Below are positions 25,687-33,231 of a stretch of DNA of 64,000 nt, one piece after another (the stretch's first letter is position 1; the number at the start of each line of letters is the position of its first letter). The notes under the pieces were generated by a model, which saw nothing but the letters and a program-made list of their open reading frames with translations, ran no database searches and had not been told where the DNA came from. Source of the stretch: Massilia sp. ZL223 (lineage in GTDB: Bacteria; Pseudomonadota; Gammaproteobacteria; Burkholderiales; Burkholderiaceae_D); contig NZ_JAGPWD010000016.1 in NCBI RefSeq assembly GCF_018119395.1, forward strand, positions 1 through 64,000, given 5' to 3'. The translations under genes and the position numbers were made by a program.

Positions 25687-25835
25687 CCTTCCCTGAGAGC
25701 AGGTGCATTGTGCCGTTCAAATGTGACAGGCGTTTGACGGATCAGCTCCTTTCTTCTTGTTTCCTTTTGTAAAGTACGCGGATAATCGCTGCTTTGGCGG
25801 CCGCCTTGCTCATGGCCGCAGCAAGAGGAGAAACC

Positions 25836-27509
25836 ATGCACGACCACAAGAAGGAGCAGGGGGCGCAGGACGCCGCTGCCCAGCCGGACAATCCCGCGCG
25901 CAGGCGCATCTTCCAGGCTGCGGCCGCCGCCGGGCTGGGTTCGGCCCTGCCTGCCGTGGCCCAGGCCGCGCCCGCGCGCGCCGCCGCGCCGGCCGTCAAG
26001 GGTTCGCTCGACGCCAAGCTGAAGGCGCAGGTCAAGAACGTGGTCGTGATCTACCTGGAGAACCGCAGCTTCAACAACCTGTTCGCCGATTTCCCCGGCC
26101 TGGCCTCGCCTTTGCCGGCCTTGCCGGCGGAGGCCGCGCTGCAGCGCGACCGTGACGGTTCGGTGCTGCCTTCGCTGCCGAAGATCTGGGGCGGCATGGT
26201 GCCGGGCCGCCAGAACATCGGCGGCAAGGACTACCTGATCAAGGAAGAGCAGCTGGCCAATCTGCCGAACGCGCCCTTCAAGCTCAGCGATGGCGAGGGC
26301 AATCCCCTGCCCGAGAGCATCGTCACGCGCGACCTGGTGCACCAGTTCTACCAGAACCAGATGCAGATCAACGGCGGCAAGAACGACGGCTTCGCGGCCT
26401 GGTCGGACGCCGGCGCGATGGTGATGGGCTATTACGGCGAGACGCAGAAGAACCTGGGCCTGTGGCAGATCGCGCGCGAGTTCACCCTGTGCGACAACTT
26501 CTTCATGGCGGCTTTCGGCGGTTCCTACCTGAACCACCAGTTCCTGATCAGCGGCCGCACGCCGGAATACTTCAACGCCGCGTCGACCCCGGCCAAGTCC
26601 AAGATCGCCGTGCTGGAAGACGGCCCGGCCGGTTATCGCCTGGCGATCGCGCCGGATGCGCCCAAGTCGGCGCTGGAGGGTAAACCAAAGTACGTGCACG
26701 CCGGTCCGATCACGCCGGACGGCTATGCTGTCAACACCATGGCGCCGCCTTACCAGCCGAGCTGGGTGCGCCCGGCGCAGGGCGGCGATCCGCTGCACGC
26801 CGACCCACAGGACCCGGCGGTGCTGCCGCCGCAGACCTACAAGACGATCGGCGACCTGCTTTCCGAGCGCGGCGTGAGCTGGACCTGGTATGGCGGCGGG
26901 CAGCAGGCCGCGCTGGATGGCCGCGGTGCGGGGCAGAAGCCGAACTTCCAGTATCACCACCAGCCCTTCAACTATTTTCGGCAGTTCGCGCCGGGCACCA
27001 AAGCGCGCCAGCAGCACCTGCGCGACGGCGGCCTGGGCGACAGCCCGATCTCGAACAAATTCCTGGCCGACGTGGTGGCGGGCACGCTGCCGGCCGTGGC
27101 CTTCTACAAGCCGCAAGGCAACCTGAACCTGCATGCGGGCTACTCGGACGTCGAGTCGGGCGACCAGCACGTGGCCAACGTGATCGAGCACCTGAAGAAA
27201 TCGCCGCAATGGAAGGACATGGTGGTGGTGATCACCTTCGATGAGAACGGCGGCTGGTGGGACCACGTGGCGCCGCCCAAGGGCGACCGCTGGGGGCCGG
27301 GCTCGCGGGTGCCGGCGATCATCGTGTCGCCGCATGCCAAGCGCGGGGCGGTGGATCATAACTTCTACGATACGACCTCGATCTTGCGTTTCATTACGCG
27401 CTTGCACGGGCTGCCGCTGCTGGAGGGACTGGCGGCGCGCAATGCGGCGTTCGCGGAGCGTGGGGCGAGACCGCCGGGGGATTTGACGGGGGCGTTGCGG
27501 TTTCGCTGA
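25836..27509 (+). CDS. Tat-exported acid phosphatase/phospholipase C-like phosphoesterase
   Basis: A 557-residue exported phosphoesterase of the phospholipase C/AcpA family (pfam04185). A twin-arginine signal is visible near residues 24-45 (ARRRIFQAAAAAG, hydrophobic, then AVAQA), so it is likely folded with its metal before export. Metal and active-site motifs: IYLENRSFNNLF near the start of the domain, HQFYQNQMQINGGKNDGF, and DENGGWWDHV and SPHAKRG towards the end. AcpA-type acid phosphatase is more likely than true phospholipase C given the length. The start has GAGGAGAAACC in front. A strong terminator follows 20 bases after the stop. Confidence 0.88.
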   Translation: MHDHKKEQGAQDAAAQPDNPARRRIFQAAAAAGLGSALPAVAQAAPARAAAPAVKGSLDAKLKAQVKNVVVIYLENRSFNNLFADFPGLASPLPALPAEAALQRDRDGSVLPSLPKIWGGMVPGRQNIGGKDYLIKEEQLANLPNAPFKLSDGEGNPLPESIVTRDLVHQFYQNQMQINGGKNDGFAAWSDAGAMVMGYYGETQKNLGLWQIAREFTLCDNFFMAAFGGSYLNHQFLISGRTPEYFNAASTPAKSKIAVLEDGPAGYRLAIAPDAPKSALEGKPKYVHAGPITPDGYAVNTMAPPYQPSWVRPAQGGDPLHADPQDPAVLPPQTYKTIGDLLSERGVSWTWYGGGQQAALDGRGAGQKPNFQYHHQPFNYFRQFAPGTKARQQHLRDGGLGDSPISNKFLADVVAGTLPAVAFYKPQGNLNLHAGYSDVESGDQHVANVIEHLKKSPQWKDMVVVITFDENGGWWDHVAPPKGDRWGPGSRVPAIIVSPHAKRGAVDHNFYDTTSILRFITRLHGLPLLEGLAARNAAFAERGARPPGDLTGALRFR

Positions 27510-27529
27510 ACGCTTGGGGTAATGGTGAA

Positions 27530-27557
27530 AGCCAGTCCTGTACGGACTGGCTTTTTT
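27530..27557 (+). terminator. Rho-independent terminator of the phosphoesterase gene
   Basis: AGCCAGTCC and GGACTGGCT form a perfect 9-bp stem over a five-base loop, followed by TTTTTT. Confidence 0.92.
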
Positions 27558-27577
27558 ACTTTTATGGCTGCTCGGCG

Positions 27578-27608
27578 AACTTGGGGCCCGGCCTTCGCCG
27601 GGACGACG
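27578..27608 (-). repeat. REP element, family A
   Basis: Inverted 31-base family-A unit, starting AACTTGGGG and ending GACGACG on the plus strand. It forms a diverging pair with the unit that the IS element has interrupted 56 bases to the right. Confidence 0.85.
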
Positions 27609-27682
27609 TTGTTTGGGTGTGCAAAGCGCAAACTGCTGAAGACTTCGGACACGTACGTGTAAACGTCATCCCCGCGAAGGCG

Positions 27683-28992
27683 CACTGCTGTCCGGGATAA
27701 TTTGTTGATGAGCTACGGGGAGGCGTACGAAGAGGGGTTGCGGGTAAAGGTTTTGGGTTGTAAAACCCGAGTTTCGACGCTCATGAAACCAAAACCCGCA
27801 ACCATGTCTACGATAACCACTTTCCACGCTGTTTTAAAGGGGTTGCCACGTGCCGTGTTCAATCGGTGCGTTGAGCAACATCATGCCGATAAGTATTGCA
27901 AGACCTTTTATGCTTGGGACCAATTGCTGGCAATGGTGTATGCGCAGCTGAGCAGCGCGTCGAGCCTGCGCGCACTGGAACTGGGCTTTAATGCATCACG
28001 ACCGATTGCAGACCTGCCCTATTCACCGTAGCACCCTTGGCGATGCAAACAGGGATCGCTCCAGTGCCGTGTTCGAGGAAATTGCTGCGTGGTTGATGAG
28101 CAAAGTGTCGCGCAAGCTGCGCCACGATGCGAAAGAGCTGATGTGCTTGCTCGATTCGACGTCAATCACGCTCAAGGGGCGCGACTTCGATTCCTGGACA
28201 CTGAACAATCGCAACCGCAACACGCAAGGCATCAAGCTGCATGCCCTGTTCGGTACCGCATCGCAGGCACCGCTCTGGCACGATTTCAGCGCGCCCAACG
28301 TCAACGATGTCACCCAAGCCAAACAAGTGCCGTTGCAACGCGATACCTTGTATGTGTTCGACAAAGGCTACTGCGATTACAACTGGTGGGCGCAGATCGA
28401 TGCGGCAGGGGCACGCTTCGTGACGCGATTGAAAAGCAATGCCAGCCTGGTGTCGGAAATGGACTTCGCCATTTCCAGTGAGACCGAGGGAATCGTCCTG
28501 CGTGACGAGGTCGTCAGTTTCAAGAACAAGTACCCAGGCGGCAAGCGCGTCAACCAGTATGGAAAACCCCTGCGTCGTGTCACGATCATTCGACCTGACA
28601 AGTCCACGCCCCTTATCCTGATCACCAACGATTTCGAAAGTAGTGCCCTTGAGATCGGGCAGTATTACAAGGAACGCTGGGAAATCGAGCTGTTTTTCAA
28701 GTGGATCAAGCAGCACCTGAAGATCAAAGCATTCCTGGGGCGCACCTACAACGCCGTACGTATCCAGGTCGCGACAGCCCTGATCGCTTACCTGCTGGTT
28801 GCCTTGTACAAGCAGACACTTCGGCTTGAACACACGCTCTGGCATTGCCTGGGCCTGATCCGGGCAACCTTGTTCGAGCCTCCCGTCATCGATCTGCCCG
28901 TTCGAACGCGCCCGCGGCGAATCCGAACGTTGGCATCAGGACAGCTGGAAACACTTCAATGAAGAGATATCGAATTATCCCGGACACCAGTG
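27683..28992 (+). mobile_element. IS4-family insertion sequence, 1310 bp
   Basis: Both ends are visible: a 20-base terminal inverted repeat, CACTGCTGTCCGGGATAATT on the left and the same with one mismatch on the right. Ten-base target duplications flank it, in the 10-13 base range usual for IS4. It carries a single DDE transposase gene with the YREK signature that is disrupted by a frameshift. No passenger genes. Confidence 0.95.
27783..28962 (+). pseudogene. Frameshifted IS4-family transposase
   Basis: The N-terminal part (MSTITTFHAVLKGLP through LRALELGFNAS) is a DUF4372-type domain found in IS4 transposases. It hits a TAG at 28029-28031. The rest continues in another frame from about 27991 (HRSTLGDANRDR onward) to the stop at 28960-28962. 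In that frame the DDE catalytic set is intact: Asp in LLDSTSI, Asp in VFDKGY and the YREK signature YKERWEIELFFKWIK. Joined, the protein would be about 390 residues. Loss of two bases or gain of one near 27990-28030 explains it. Programmed frameshifting is not usual for IS4, so I call it inactive; it could still be mobilised in trans. Confidence 0.85.
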
Positions 28993-29177
28993 CGCGAAGG
29001 CGGGGATCCAAGTTGTGCACGCACACCACAAACCCCTTGCACGCAGGCTACCGCGCGCTCCACACACCCACCCGGCGATACACTCACCTGCGGCCCGATC
29101 TTGCGTAGTTGACAACCAGAACGAAGCAGCCGGGCCTGCGCACCAGCCCCACTCATTTCAGGAACAGGAGAACAATC

Positions 29178-29981
29178 ATGCAAAAGAAACAGGTCCTCAA
29201 AAGCCTGCTGGCGGTATCGGCAGTGGCAGCCATGCTCGGTTCCTTCGGCGTGCAGGCGCAGAACAGCGCCCAGAGCGCCCAGCAGATGAGCCAGCACGGC
29301 TCGCAAGGCAATCCGAACCTGACCGGCAAGGCGGCCAATGACGGCACCGTCGGGAACACCAACAGCCAGGGTATGGAAGACCGCAGCGGCCAGGTCGGCA
29401 GCTCGAGCACCGCCACCACCCAGTCGGGCGCCACCGCTCCCGCCACCGCTGCCGCCGCAGCCGGCGCCAAGGCGGACGCAGCGGCCAAGCTGACCAAGGC
29501 CGACAAGAAGGCCCTGACCGACATGGCCCTGTCCAACATGGCTGAGATCGAAACCGCGAAGCTGGCGCTGAGCAAGAGCCAGAACCAGGAAGTGAAGGCC
29601 TTCGCCCAGCAGATGATCGACGACCACACCAAGGCCCAGACGGAAGTCCAGAGCCTGGCCCAGACCAAGGGCGTGACCCTGCCGACCGAACTCGACGCCA
29701 AGCACAAGGCCAAGGCGGCCATGCTCGAAAAACTCAGCGGAGACGCCTTCGACCGCGCCTACACCAAGCAGTCGGGCCGGGCCGACCACAAGGCCACCCA
29801 CGCCAAGCTGAAGAAGAGCATGAGCGCGGTCAAGGATCCGGACGTCAAGGCGCTGGCCACCAAGATGACCCCGGTCGTCGAGCAGCACCTGAAATCGGCC
29901 GAGGAAATGATCTCGACGCAGGGCCGCACCGCTACCGGCCATTCCGGCGCCACCGGCAAGACCGACAGCGGCAACAAGTAA
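29178..29981 (+). CDS. Secreted DUF4142 domain protein
   Basis: A 267-residue exported protein. A signal peptide (about residues 1-27, ending FGVQAQ) is followed by a low-complexity Gln/Ser/Gly/Ala region to about residue 105, then a DUF4142 domain, a ferritin-like helical bundle (ALTDMALSNMAEIETAKLALSKS, then FAQQMIDDHTKAQTEVQSLAQ). It probably acts in the periplasm; members are linked to stress but no activity is established. The ribosome binding site is ACAGGAGAACA. A strong hairpin terminator follows the stop by six bases. Confidence 0.88.
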   Translation: MQKKQVLKSLLAVSAVAAMLGSFGVQAQNSAQSAQQMSQHGSQGNPNLTGKAANDGTVGNTNSQGMEDRSGQVGSSSTATTQSGATAPATAAAAAGAKADAAAKLTKADKKALTDMALSNMAEIETAKLALSKSQNQEVKAFAQQMIDDHTKAQTEVQSLAQTKGVTLPTELDAKHKAKAAMLEKLSGDAFDRAYTKQSGRADHKATHAKLKKSMSAVKDPDVKALATKMTPVVEQHLKSAEEMISTQGRTATGHSGATGKTDSGNK

Positions 29982-29987
29982 TTCCTG

Positions 29988-30018
29988 CGCCGCGCGCCTT
30001 TCGGTGCGCGGCGTTTTC
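29988..30018 (+). terminator. Rho-independent terminator after the DUF4142 gene
   Basis: An 11-bp stem (CGCCGCGCGCC with GGTGCGCGGCG, one G-T pair) over a TTTC loop and a TTTT tail. The stop of the convergent paiB-like gene is a few bases away, so it may serve both directions. Confidence 0.85.
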
Positions 30019-30023
30019 CTTGC

Positions 30024-30569
30024 TCAGCGTGCCGCCGGCGCGCTTCCCTTCCATTTCCCTTCGATCCGCTCGATCGCGATCTCGATGCCGACGATGGCCT
30101 TGAGCATGCCGTCGATGAAAGCGCGCGGCGCATCATCGACGCTCCACGGCTGCGGCAGCACGCTTTCCTGGCGGTCGGTCTGGCGTGCGACCTGGGCCAG
30201 CAGCCAGGCCGGGTCCTCGATGGCGCGCAGGCGCCCGTGCACGTGCACCACGTGGTAGTTCCAGGTCGGCACCACGCGGCCCTGCGTTTCCACCTTTTCG
30301 ACCGGGTCCGGCGTGATGTAGCCGGCAGGGCCGCGGAAGGCGACCAGCACCTGCTGGCCGTCGCGGCGCCACACCGGATTGGCGCGCGCCACGTGGGCCC
30401 GCAGGACGCCATGCGGGCCGTGCGCGTCGTCGGCGACGAACTCGAAGGGCAGGTGGTCGGCATCCGGCAAGCCCTCGTCCAGGGTGACCAGCATGCCGAG
30501 CGAATGGGTGGCCATCAGCTCGTGCATGGCCTCGATGCGGTCCTGCCGGTGGCGGGCGGCGATGTACAT
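30024..30569 (-). CDS. PaiB-type FMN-binding negative regulator family protein
   Basis: A 181-residue FMN-binding split-barrel protein of the PaiB family. MYIAARH at the start, then HLPFEF, HVARANPVWR, and the WNYHVVHVHGRL segment are characteristic. PaiB was named as a negative regulator in Bacillus, but the family is structurally a flavin-binding protein and may be an enzyme. It overlaps the OsmC-type gene by one base (TGATG), so the two are translationally coupled, and both are divergent from a MocR regulator that is the likely controller. Confidence 0.9.
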   Translation of the reverse strand: MYIAARHRQDRIEAMHELMATHSLGMLVTLDEGLPDADHLPFEFVADDAHGPHGVLRAHVARANPVWRRDGQQVLVAFRGPAGYITPDPVEKVETQGRVVPTWNYHVVHVHGRLRAIEDPAWLLAQVARQTDRQESVLPQPWSVDDAPRAFIDGMLKAIVGIEIAIERIEGKWKGSAPAAR

Positions 30570-31033
30570 CAGCGCGCCTCCACGACCACCTCGCATTTCA
30601 GCGAGTTGGCCACATAGCACTGCGCGTGCGCGAGATGGTGGATGTGCGCAAGTTCTTCCGCATCGGGCTGCGGCCCGGCGAAGCCGATGCGCGGGCGCAG
30701 GGCGATGCGCACCAGCGCGGCGCGTCCGTCCGCGTCCTTGTCCAGCAGGCCGATTGCCTGGTCTTCGTAGCTGTCGATCACGTGGCCGCGCCTGGCCGCG
30801 ATCGACAGGAAGAACAGCATGTGACAGCTCGAGGCCGCCGCGACCACGGCTTCCTCCGGATCGACGGCGGCCGGGTCCGACATCGGCAGCGGCACCGACA
30901 GCGGCGAGGACGAGGCCGGCACCGTCAGGCCGCCATCGAAGGACCAGGCGTGGGCGCGGCTGTAGCGCTGGTCGAGAAAGGGCTGGCCGGCGCGCTGCCA
31001 GGCCACCCGGGCGCTGAATTCCATCGACTTCAT
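30569..31033 (-). CDS. OsmC family protein
   Basis: A 154-residue OsmC-superfamily protein, different in type from the one at 22153. Conserved Cys in AASSCHMLFFLS and two at the end (AQCYVANSLKCEV). DPEEAVVAAASSCHM is typical of the OsmC-like branch near LB-type hydroperoxide reductases. The ATG has AGGAGGTTCG in front. It is the first gene of a two-gene operon with the PaiB-like gene and is divergent from the MocR regulator across about 100 bases. Confidence 0.88.
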   Translation of the reverse strand: MKSMEFSARVAWQRAGQPFLDQRYSRAHAWSFDGGLTVPASSSPLSVPLPMSDPAAVDPEEAVVAAASSCHMLFFLSIAARRGHVIDSYEDQAIGLLDKDADGRAALVRIALRPRIGFAGPQPDAEELAHIHHLAHAQCYVANSLKCEVVVEAR

Positions 31034-31075
31034 CGAACCTCCTGTGTGAAAACAAGCCTATGGTAGGACCTCCAC

Positions 31076-31096
31076 TTGGCTTGCTCAAAGTGCCAA
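31076..31096. promoter_or_regulatory. Candidate MocR operator in the divergent region
   Basis: TTGGC and GCCAA are separated by 11 bases in the 102-base space between the divergent OsmC-type and MocR-type genes. MocR regulators often bind just such intergenic sites. Five-base arms are weak evidence. Confidence 0.3.
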
Positions 31097-31135
31097 TTCC
31101 AGCGAAGATGGGCGTACCAATCTTCTGCGCATAGC

Positions 31136-32644
31136 ATGCATATCCACGACCTCATCGCCAGCGCGCCGCTCGACCGTGGCGGCGCGGTTCCGCTGTTTCG
31201 CCAGCTGTACAGCCGGCTCAAGGACGCCATCCTGCGCGGCGCCCTGGCGCCGGGCGCCCGCCTGCCGGCCACGCGCGACCTGTGCCGCCTGCTGGGCGTG
31301 TCGCGCCAGACCGTGCTGGCCGCCTACGAGCAGCTGACTGCCGAGGGCTACCTGCGCGGAGGCGTGGGGCAGGGGACGTTCGTGGACGCAGCATTGCCGC
31401 TCGCGCGCCAGGAGAAGCCGGCGCCGGGCCTGCTGCGGCCGCTGCCCGAACGCGGCGCCGCGATCGCGGCGGCGATGGCGCGGGTGCGCAGCCACGACGG
31501 CCCGGTGCGCGCCTTCCGCCCCAGCATGCCGGGGCTGGACCTGTTTCCCTTCGACGTCTGGCGCAAGCTCGAGATGCGCCAGCTGCGCCGCCCCGGCCCG
31601 CACCTGGGCTACAGCGAGCCCTCCGGCCACGCTCCCTTGCGCGAGCTGCTGTGCGCCTACCTGCGCGCGTCGCGCGGCGTCGAGTGCACGCCTGGCCAGG
31701 TCGTGATCACCTCCGGCTCGCAGCAAGCCCTGTTCCTGCTGGCGCAGCTGCTGCTGGCGCCGGGCGACGGCGTGTGGGTGGAGTCGCCCGGCTACCAGGG
31801 CGCGTACGCGCCGCTGGCGGTGGCCGGCGCGCGCCTGTGCACGGTGCCGGTGACCGCGGAAGGCATGGACGTGGCCTACGCGGCGCAGCATTATCCGGAC
31901 GCGCGCATGGTGTTCGCGACGCCTTCGCACCAGCTGCCCCTCGGCACGACCATGAGCCTGGCGCGCCGCCTCGACCTGCTGCGCTGGGCCACGGATAACA
32001 AGGCCTGGATCATCGAGGACGACTACGACAGCGAATACCGCTACACCGGGCCGCCGCTGGCATCGCTCCAGGGCCTGGACCGCGCCGGCTGCGTGGTTTA
32101 TGTAGGCACCTTCTCGAAGGTGCTGTTCCCCGGCCTGCGCCTCGGCTACGTGGTTGCGCCACCGGCGCTGGCGGAACCGCTGGCGCGCGCCAAGGCGGTG
32201 GTGGACCGCCACAGCGCCATCGTGCCGCAGGCGGTGCTGGCCGACTTCATCGCCGAAGGCCATTTCGCGCGCCATATCCGGCGCACGCGCGACGCCTATG
32301 GCGAGCGCCGCGAAACCCTGCTCGACGCGCTCGAAGACCGCCTTGGCGACAGGCTGCGCTGCGGGCCGTCCGACGCGGGCCTCGACGTCTGCGCGCACTT
32401 CAAGCCCGGCCGCGACGGCCGGCTGCCCGACGAAGCGCGGGTCGCGCAGGCGGCGCTGGCCGCGGGCATCGAACTGCGGCCACTGGATTACTACGCCAAC
32501 GGCGCCGCAGGGCCGGAATGCGCGGTGACGCCCGGCCTGGTGCTGGGATTTTCCGCGGTCGGGCCGGCCGACATCCGGCGTGGCGTCGATGAGCTGGCGC
32601 AGGTGTTCCGGGCCGAGGAAGCGGCCAGCTCCAAAGCCGCCTGA
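31136..32644 (+). CDS. MocR family (GntR-aminotransferase) transcriptional regulator
   Basis: A 502-residue fusion of an N-terminal GntR winged helix-turn-helix (about 20-85: PLFRQLYSRLKDAILRG, LPATRDLCRLLGVSRQTVLAAYEQL) with a class I aminotransferase-like domain. The PLP-binding Lys is in VGTFSKVLFPGLRLGYV and the Asp in EDDYDSEYR. Such MocR/PdxR proteins use PLP as a sensor. It is divergent from the OsmC-PaiB operon and most probably regulates it. An in-frame ATG 60 bases upstream would extend into an unrelated N-terminus, so the MHIHDLI start is preferred. Confidence 0.9.
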   Translation: MHIHDLIASAPLDRGGAVPLFRQLYSRLKDAILRGALAPGARLPATRDLCRLLGVSRQTVLAAYEQLTAEGYLRGGVGQGTFVDAALPLARQEKPAPGLLRPLPERGAAIAAAMARVRSHDGPVRAFRPSMPGLDLFPFDVWRKLEMRQLRRPGPHLGYSEPSGHAPLRELLCAYLRASRGVECTPGQVVITSGSQQALFLLAQLLLAPGDGVWVESPGYQGAYAPLAVAGARLCTVPVTAEGMDVAYAAQHYPDARMVFATPSHQLPLGTTMSLARRLDLLRWATDNKAWIIEDDYDSEYRYTGPPLASLQGLDRAGCVVYVGTFSKVLFPGLRLGYVVAPPALAEPLARAKAVVDRHSAIVPQAVLADFIAEGHFARHIRRTRDAYGERRETLLDALEDRLGDRLRCGPSDAGLDVCAHFKPGRDGRLPDEARVAQAALAAGIELRPLDYYANGAAGPECAVTPGLVLGFSAVGPADIRRGVDELAQVFRAEEAASSKAA

Positions 32645-32646
32645 TT

Positions 32647-32652
32647 TATACT
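32647..32652 (+). promoter_or_regulatory. Candidate -10 box of a leaderless tag transcript
   Basis: TATACT (five of six matches) ends exactly six bases before the tag start codon, and no Shine-Dalgarno sequence is present. Confidence 0.4.
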
Positions 32653-32658
32653 TCCGCG

Positions 32659-33231
32659 ATGACCACGATCCGCTGCTCCTGGGCCAATCCGGCCAATCCG
32701 CGCTACCTCGCCTACCACGACCGCGAGTGGGGTGTGCCCTGCCACGACGAGACCACGCTGTTCGAGATGCTCAACCTCGAGGGCGCGCAGGCCGGCCTGT
32801 CGTGGGAGACCATCCTGAACAAGCGCGACAGCTACCGCGCGGCCTTCGACGGCTGGGACGCGGGCAAGATCGCGGCCTACGGCGAGGACAAGGTGGCCGA
32901 GCTGCTGGCCAACCCCGGCATCGTGCGCAACCGCCTCAAGGTGGCGGCGGCGATCAGCAATGCCAGGGCCTACCTGGCGATGCGCGAGCAGGGCCACACG
33001 CTCGACAGCTACCTGTGGGGCTTCGTCGGCGGCCAGCCGATCGTCAACGACTTCGCCGACGGCCAGCGTCCCGCACGCACCGAACTGTCGGACCGCATTT
33101 CGAAAGACCTGGGCAAGCGCGGCTTCAAGTTCGTCGGCTCGACCATCATCTACGCCTACATGCAGGGCATCGGCATGGTGGACGACCACGATCCGCGCTG
33201 CTTCTGCAGGACCAATCGGAACAAGCGCTGA
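32659..33231 (+). CDS. tag: DNA-3-methyladenine glycosylase I
   Basis: A 190-residue base-excision repair enzyme that removes 3-methyladenine from DNA. The zinc ligands of E. coli Tag are matched by Cys6 (IRCSW), His20 (YHDREWGVP) and the C-terminal DDHDPRCFC His and Cys. The start of the helix-hairpin-helix part, LSWETILNKR, has the catalytic-region Glu/Trp. Length is normal. It overlaps the mnmC-like gene by one base (TGATG). A -10-like hexamer directly before the ATG suggests its own leaderless transcript. Confidence 0.93.
   Translation: MTTIRCSWANPANPRYLAYHDREWGVPCHDETTLFEMLNLEGAQAGLSWETILNKRDSYRAAFDGWDAGKIAAYGEDKVAELLANPGIVRNRLKVAAAISNARAYLAMREQGHTLDSYLWGFVGGQPIVNDFADGQRPARTELSDRISKDLGKRGFKFVGSTIIYAYMQGIGMVDDHDPRCFCRTNRNKR

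Larger units (their letters stand above)
27664..29014 (+). repeat. REP element, family A, split by the IS insertion
   Basis: The bases 27664-27672 joined to 28993-29014 rebuild a complete 31-base family-A unit. The ten-base copy of its core, CGCGAAGGCG, is present on both sides of the IS (27673-27682 and 28993-29002), which is the target-site duplication. The IS thus landed in the loop and inner stem of the palindrome. Confidence 0.9.

Noticed and set aside
27990..28031. Programmed frameshift in the IS4 transposase
   Set aside because: IS4 elements usually have a single frame and no slippery heptamer is evident; a mutation is simpler.
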